This document shows, piece after piece, positions 59,112 to 64,000 of a stretch of DNA of 64,000 bases. The position numbers were made by a program, and so were the translations under genes. Location of the stretch: positions 696,053-760,052 of the forward strand of contig NW_006768767.1 in assembly GCF_000204055.1 (NCBI RefSeq), in the 5' to 3' direction. Numbering within the stretch: position 1 is the stretch's first letter; each line of letters opens with the position of its first letter. The DNA comes from Melampsora larici-populina 98AG31. Taxonomy: Eukaryota; Basidiomycota; Pucciniomycetes; Pucciniales; Melampsoraceae. The notes under the pieces are model-generated. The model saw only the letters and a list, made by a program, of their open reading frames with translations. It ran no database searches and had not been told where the DNA came from.

Positions 59112-61783
59112 ATGACTCAAGAATTTAAACCCATCAGTCTTTGGTCACCAAATCCATCAACAGGAGAAAGAGGAACATCAACCAAACTATCATCAAATCA
59201 AAAATCTTTAATCACATTCGCATCTGGACGTTCAATCTTTATCAAGAACATAGACACATTAGATTCGATCTCTTATACTGGTCATATCCATCAAACTACC
59301 GTAGCCAAGTTTTCACCTTCTGGAAATTATATTGCTTCAGGTGATATTACGGGTGGGGTTAGAGTTTGGGATGTGGTGGGTGAAGATCAAGTTTTAAAAG
59401 TTGAAGTGTAGGTTCTTTTACTTTTCTTGGGTTTAGATTATTAATTCCTTTTCTTGACTGATTGTCATTTTTTTTCATGAATCAAAAATGGTTTAGTAAA
59501 GCTATTGCTGGTAGGATTAATGATTTAGCTTGGGATTCTGATAATGGTGGAAAACGGATTATTGCAGTTGGTGAAGGTAGAGAAAGATATGGACATGCGT
59601 AAGTTGAGAATAAAACTTGAAAATCCATAGAAACCTCTTTTCCTTCTCAAAAAAAGGTATCAACAACGGTAACTGATATGTTGCAGATTCTTTTCGAAAT
59701 AGGTTTACGATCGATGGTGGTAATTCAGTAGGAGAAATTGGCGGTCATTCAAAGACTGTCAGAGCTGTTTGTATGAAAGCTTCAAGACCGTATCGTGCAG
59801 TGTAATTATTTCGATACATTTTCAAGATGTATCATCAGTTCTTGATAGCTTATATAAATGTGTTGCTTTGGTGGTGTTTAACTTATACATATAGAACTGC
59901 GAGTGATGATACCACTTTAGCGTGAGTCAACAAAAACTCGCGTAAAAAACCTCTTTTGAAGAAACCAAATCATTCAATATTCAAAACTAACCATTTTTCG
60001 AAACTCATTCACCAGTTTCTTTCAAGGAACTCCATACAAATACGAAAAAACGATCAAAACTCACACAAAGTTTATCCAATCGGTAGAATATTCATCAGAT
60101 GATAGTCTATTTGCATCATCAGGATCGGATTCAAAAATATTTTTGTATAATGGTACCACAGGTGAAATGATTCATGAAATCAGTTTAGATGAACCACATA
60201 ACGGAACGGTGTTTTCAATTAGTTGGTCTAATTCTAAACCTACTAGTTTAACTTCTTTTTCTGCTGATGGGACTATAAAGTTATGGGATACTGAAAAACA
60301 AAAACACGTAAAGTTGAGTAAAGTTTTTTTTTGACCTTTTTTATGTTTTGATTAGTTATGAATTGGTGATCTGAAATCTTGGCGGGGGTTTTTTTAGGAC
60401 TTGGACAATTGCAAAGAATCCATTACCTGAACAACAACAAGTTGGTGGAACTTGGGTTGATGATCATAGGTTTTGTTCTTTATCTTATAATGGAGATATC
60501 ACCGTTTTAGATGAACGAGATCCAAATCCAGTCAAAATAATTTATGTCAGTTCATTTCATTTCATTTGTTGATTTCAAAACAGTCTTGCTGAAATGTCTT
60601 GATTGATTTAAAGGGTGTACAAAAAGGAATCATATCAGCTACTAAGAATTCGAATGAATTGTATGCTGGTGATCATTCTGGAAGAGTGGTCAAGTATTCG
60701 GATCAAGGTGTTTGTGAACTTGTTGGTAAATCTAATGGGTCTAATATCATTTCGATTTCACAATCAAAATCAAAGATATACTCTATCGGATTAGATGATC
60801 AAGTTAGATCCATTGATCCGAAATCAGGTGAATATAGGTCAGTGAGCAAGCCATTAGTGCAGGAAACACATGATCAGCATAGATTTGATCATGTATCATT
60901 ATGATTTCTTTTGGTGAACTCCTCTTTAGCTCTACAGAAATAGTACCTTTACCTGAGCAACCCAAAGCGATCTCAACTCGTCCAACAGTTGATAATATTT
61001 CATTAGTGGTCACTTCTAAAGAAGCTAGATTGGTGAGCGATGGTAATGCTTTGGCCACCATTCCACTTGATTATTCGGCTACAGCATGTGCATTCACTGC
61101 TGATTATGCTGCTATCGGATCTACTGTAAGTTGTCTTTCTTTTGAAATTGCCTAGTTGATCATGACACGACGTTCAAATATCTTAATATCATCTTACTTT
61201 TGAATCACCAATATAGGATGGAAAAGTACATATTTATAAATATTCATCCAATACTTTAACTCATTCCAAAACCTTGGAGTTACATAAATCATCCATCAGT
61301 ACAATGTCAACTGATCCTTCTGGAAAAGTTTTAGCAAGTGGTGATGATGCTGGTAAAATTATGGTGATTGAATTAAATGAGACATTTAAGATCAAGATTA
61401 GTAATCAATGGTGTTGGCATACTGGAAAAGTGTTTAGTTTGGATTGGAATAAGGAAGGAAATTGTTTGGTTTCAGGTGGTTTAGATACTAATCTGTTTAT
61501 TTGGAATTTAGAAAAACCAATGAGAAAGATTGCCATTAAGGTTCGTAATGTATTCATAACTTTTTATTAAGAATTTTTCGAGGATTTTGTCTTTTGTCAT
61601 TGGTTTTGTTTTGGTTGATGAGGTCTTTTTGTTTTCTTTTGGTAGAATGCTCATGTAGGTGGTACTACAATGGTAGGTTGGGAAAATAAAAATCAGGATG
61701 ATAAAAAACCTATGATCATTTCTTGTGGAGCAGATGGAGCGGTTAGAAGATTTCAATTAGATTTAACTAAATTAAAAGCCTAA
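59112..61783 (+). CDS. AIP1: Actin-interacting protein 1 (WD40, cofilin cofactor)
   Basis: Ten exons (59112-59407, 59497-59598, 59703-59801, 59895-59921, 60016-60312, 60398-60545, 60614-60837, 60930-61125, 61217-61540, 61646-61783) sum to 617 codons, 616 residues; yeast Aip1 has 615. Conserved Aip1/WDR1 blocks: HIHQTTVAKFSPSGNYIASG, VVGEGRERYGHAFTIDGGNS, VGEIGGHSKTVRAV, FQGTPYKYEKTIKTHTKFIQ, GSDSKIFLYNGTTGE, WSNSKPTSLTSFSADGTIKL, and SGGLDTNLFIWNLEKPMRKI near the end. The protein forms two seven-bladed propellers and helps cofilin cap and disassemble actin filaments. Exon 4 is a 27-nt microexon (TASDDTTLA). Neighbouring RAC1 and TTL-like genes also serve the cytoskeleton, but there is no sign of co-regulation beyond the shared promoter. 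Confidence 0.93.
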
Positions 61784-62800
61784 GAGTCTCAGAGATCTGT
61801 AGATGAAAATAGGATGAAATTGTATTTTTTTTTGTATGAAGCTGAAATTCGTGAATGAATGAAATTCAAGAACATTTTTGTGATGTGTAGAAAGTTATAT
61901 TTGTTGTTTATGTTGGTGCAATGTGAAATGAAATGCAATGAACTTGTGTGGATGAGAGGGAACGAAAGGATAAGTTTGCTTGTTATGGGTTTAAGAATAT
62001 AGAGACTGATTTTGGTCTGTTTGATACTCTGTCAGCATTTTTTGGTAACATATTGATCATATTGTATCGTTGTTCGGTTGAGAACCAGTATGACACCCTG
62101 AAGTTTGTCACCATTGACAGTTAAAGGGAGCGCGTTCTAGTGCTACTAGTACTAACCCGAAGTTCGATGACACCATTAAAATTACTAAGAAAGTCATACA
62201 CAGGTCAACGAGGTCATCGAGGAAACGGCTTCATGGGGACATTTATGCGTAACTCCTAAATGAGGAAAATTGTTCAACTTGTTCAAAGAAACTCGAATAA
62301 GTAATCCTTGGTTTCCCGTTCTCAACACTTCAAATATCACCAAATACGCATCCATGATGTATCATTCAAAAAAAACCAGTCTCAATGTGAAAAGGTACTT
62401 GGGTGCACCTGAAGTAGAAAGTACTCAGGAACACAACTGTGCAGCTTACAATCAAGACTGCAAGATGAACAGAGGTAGTTTGATTTTTGTTTGCGGCCCA
62501 AAATTGTTTGAGATACCAAGAAAAGTCAGGTTGCAGCCAATGGCTGCAAACCCGGTCTTCAAAGTACATAGTGTTATGGGCAATAAATCATGACTTCTCA
62601 AATGTGATATGAAATGAAAAACTAAAAGAAATGTAAGACAAAGATAAGTAAGACAATCAAAGTAAATGTTCTTGAAATATTAGAATGAGATCGGACCACA
62701 AATAATCAAAAGATGAAGAGGCTCGAGAACATATTGATCATGTTGGTCACAGAAACAAAATTTGAAAGAAATGGAGATGTAAAGAGTAGTACAAAAGGAT
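61784..62800. other. Intergenic, no gene seen
   Basis: AIP1 3' flank then AT-rich DNA. A frame at 62270-62593 starts from TTG and has no motif. A short palindrome (TTGCAGCCAATGGCTGCAA) lies at about 62531. Confidence 0.45.
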
Positions 62801-63761
62801 TTAAAAAATACCGAGTATACTAAAAGTATCACTTACAACCTTCCCATTATTTAGAACTTTCTTCGAGACACTATCTACAGCATCTTGAACGATTTTAATA
62901 CCAGGTAAGGTAGCTAAATTAAGTTTGATACCTACTTTGACCATGAAACTAGGATCTATTGAGTCACCATAAGAATTTATCATCGAGTTTATATCTACTC
63001 CTCCCACCTTTAAGAAGGAAACTAATATGTTTAGTGGTAATTGAAGTCTAAGTAACCCGACTGTTATTGAAGAAAACATAGTAGTCAGCTTGATGGTTGG
63101 ATTTCATAGATAGAAGTGATTTGTAACATACCTTCATAAGTTGAAAAGTGAGGACTACCGTGTAGGATTTTAATCAAGATTTGAAGTTGGGTTAAACATT
63201 CAAAGAAAAGGTTAGATAGAGTAGACTATGAAAATATGGATTCAATTAAGCAAGCAAAATCAGTAAATCGCACTCAAACTGATCTCCAATTCATAAAAGA
63301 AAAATGTACTTGTTCATGATGAGATTATAGGAAAAAAACTTACAGCTAAGTTAGCATCAACAGAAGCAGCAACTCCACATTTGGATCCTAAAGAAGCAAA
63401 TGACTGTCTAATATCGATTAAACCACTCAAGATCTTCTGATCATCACCACATTTCGTTGCGTCTGTAAAGATAGGTATATAATTTTCTAAACTCGTTTCA
63501 CAATCTTGAAAATCTGTTGTGAGTGATTCTTGATCTATTGTACGTTTATTTAGGGTTAAAATCTTCGAATGTAAAGAGTGGGATTCGATGATTGGTGCTA
63601 TTTTTTTTTACCAAAATCGATAAAAATACAAATCATTCATGGTTGACCTCGATTGTGTCATGATGCCGAGATATGTAGAACTTTTGAAAAGTAAAGGAAA
63701 GGGGACATGTGCAAGACGTACCTGTCAAAGCAAAGAGTGAAAGGATTGTACTAATTAACAT
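62801..63761 (-). CDS. Secreted four-cysteine protein, family unknown
   Basis: Four exons (63761-63722, 63597-63344, 63225-63132, 63060-62801) keep one frame for 215 residues. The start MLISTILSLFALTAPIIESH looks like a short signal peptide. The mature part has four Cys: FQDCETSLENY, ATKCGDDQK, LGSKCGVAAS and FFECLTQLQ, in a helical, Leu/Ile-rich context with a repeated-looking 'L..L' spacing, then a hydrophobic/basic C-terminal half. This Cys-and-helix layout resembles lineage-specific secreted protein families common in rust genomes, but I cannot name a family. None of these exons has a homologue I recognise. The last exon might be spliced again after 62837 (gtaagt present). Confidence 0.6.
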
Positions 63762-64000
63762 TCTTGTAATAATACGAAAGCTGGTTGTGAGTTAAATTGG
63801 CGGACGCTTTCAAAGACTTATAAAAAATGATTGTGATGATAGGAATTCAAAGTCAAATAGTCTGTTAAAAGGTAACTGAGGAAACCTTGAAATAAAAAAT
63901 CATAGAAACCTGAAGCGAGTTAATTGAGGTGCTCAAACAATTACAAGATCTTTCTTTGTGGATTTTCCCGTGTTCTTTCCTCATTTGTATCGAGTTAAGT
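63762..64000. promoter_or_regulatory. Upstream region of the four-Cys secreted gene
   Basis: The last 239 bases lie upstream of the minus-strand start at 63761 and probably hold its promoter; a TATAAA-like element in the minus-strand direction (ttttataag) is present at about 63818-63826. The window ends here. Confidence 0.4.

Noticed and set aside
62270..62593. 107-codon plus-strand frame
   Set aside because: Starts at TTG, contains no recognisable motif and lies in AT-rich intergenic DNA.

Overview
This window looks like nuclear DNA of a fungus, most likely a basidiomycete and plausibly a rust (Pucciniales). This is inferred from AT-rich DNA with many short GT-AG introns, an Ime2/Crk1-type kinase with a TEY activation loop, a Rac1 GTPase, fungal forms of Rsc9, Nup192, Tvp23 and Aip1, and several candidate secreted proteins rich in N-glycosylation sites or cysteines. 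I could not run a similarity search, so the species is not fixed. Most gene models below were spliced by hand; exon phases close exactly to a stop codon except where noted.

Layout. 1-4.2 kb is repeat-rich and gene-free, leading into RAC1 (4.27-5.35 kb, +). 5.4-12.5 kb is a repeat island without a convincing gene. It holds several copies of a palindromic foldback element with CACTA-like ends, two TA-flanked elements (one also at 1.05 kb) nested inside foldback copies, and a 389-bp TTA-flanked Harbinger-like MITE. 12.9-17.9 kb is compact: TVP23 (-) and RPB8 (+) diverge from a 280-bp promoter, followed by an RSC9-like chromatin-remodelling subunit (+). 19.4-21.75 kb is an ArsB/NhaD-type transporter (+). 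21.8-24.3 kb is gene-poor. DPH7 (+, 24.4-26.3 kb) converges on a secreted, Asn/Ser/Thr-rich protein with a LURP-one/tubby-like C-terminal domain (-, 26.8-28.3 kb). 28.3-33 kb is gene-poor but holds a possible 92-residue four-exon gene (30.55-31.15 kb).

Second half. A Crk1/Ime2-like kinase with a very long disordered polyQ tail (+, 33.0-36.3 kb), a gene-free stretch, mitochondrial ribosomal protein uL15m (+, 39.1-40.2 kb), the giant nucleoporin NUP192/205 (+, 40.9-48.3 kb, 13 exons, 2134 aa), a secreted carboxylesterase-like protein that appears to have lost its catalytic residues and ends in NST repeats (-, 49.2-52.2 kb), a SAP30-like Sin3-binding protein (+, 53.1-54.0 kb), a six-Cys secreted protein (-, 54.6-55.2 kb), a divergent pair of tubulin-tyrosine-ligase-like protein (-) and AIP1 (+) sharing a 249-bp promoter (57.2-61.8 kb), and a four-Cys secreted protein (-, 62.8-63.8 kb).

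The housekeeping genes cover cytoskeleton (Rac1, Aip1, TTL), chromatin (Rsc9, SAP30), transcription (Rpb8), translation (uL15m, Dph7), nuclear pore and Golgi. The secreted-protein genes lie in or next to gene-poor, repeat-bearing stretches. The most unusual items are the apparently dead esterase, the LURP-like secreted protein, the nested transposon island with paired tRNA-like modules, and an RPB8 gene whose first coding exon is only the ATG.
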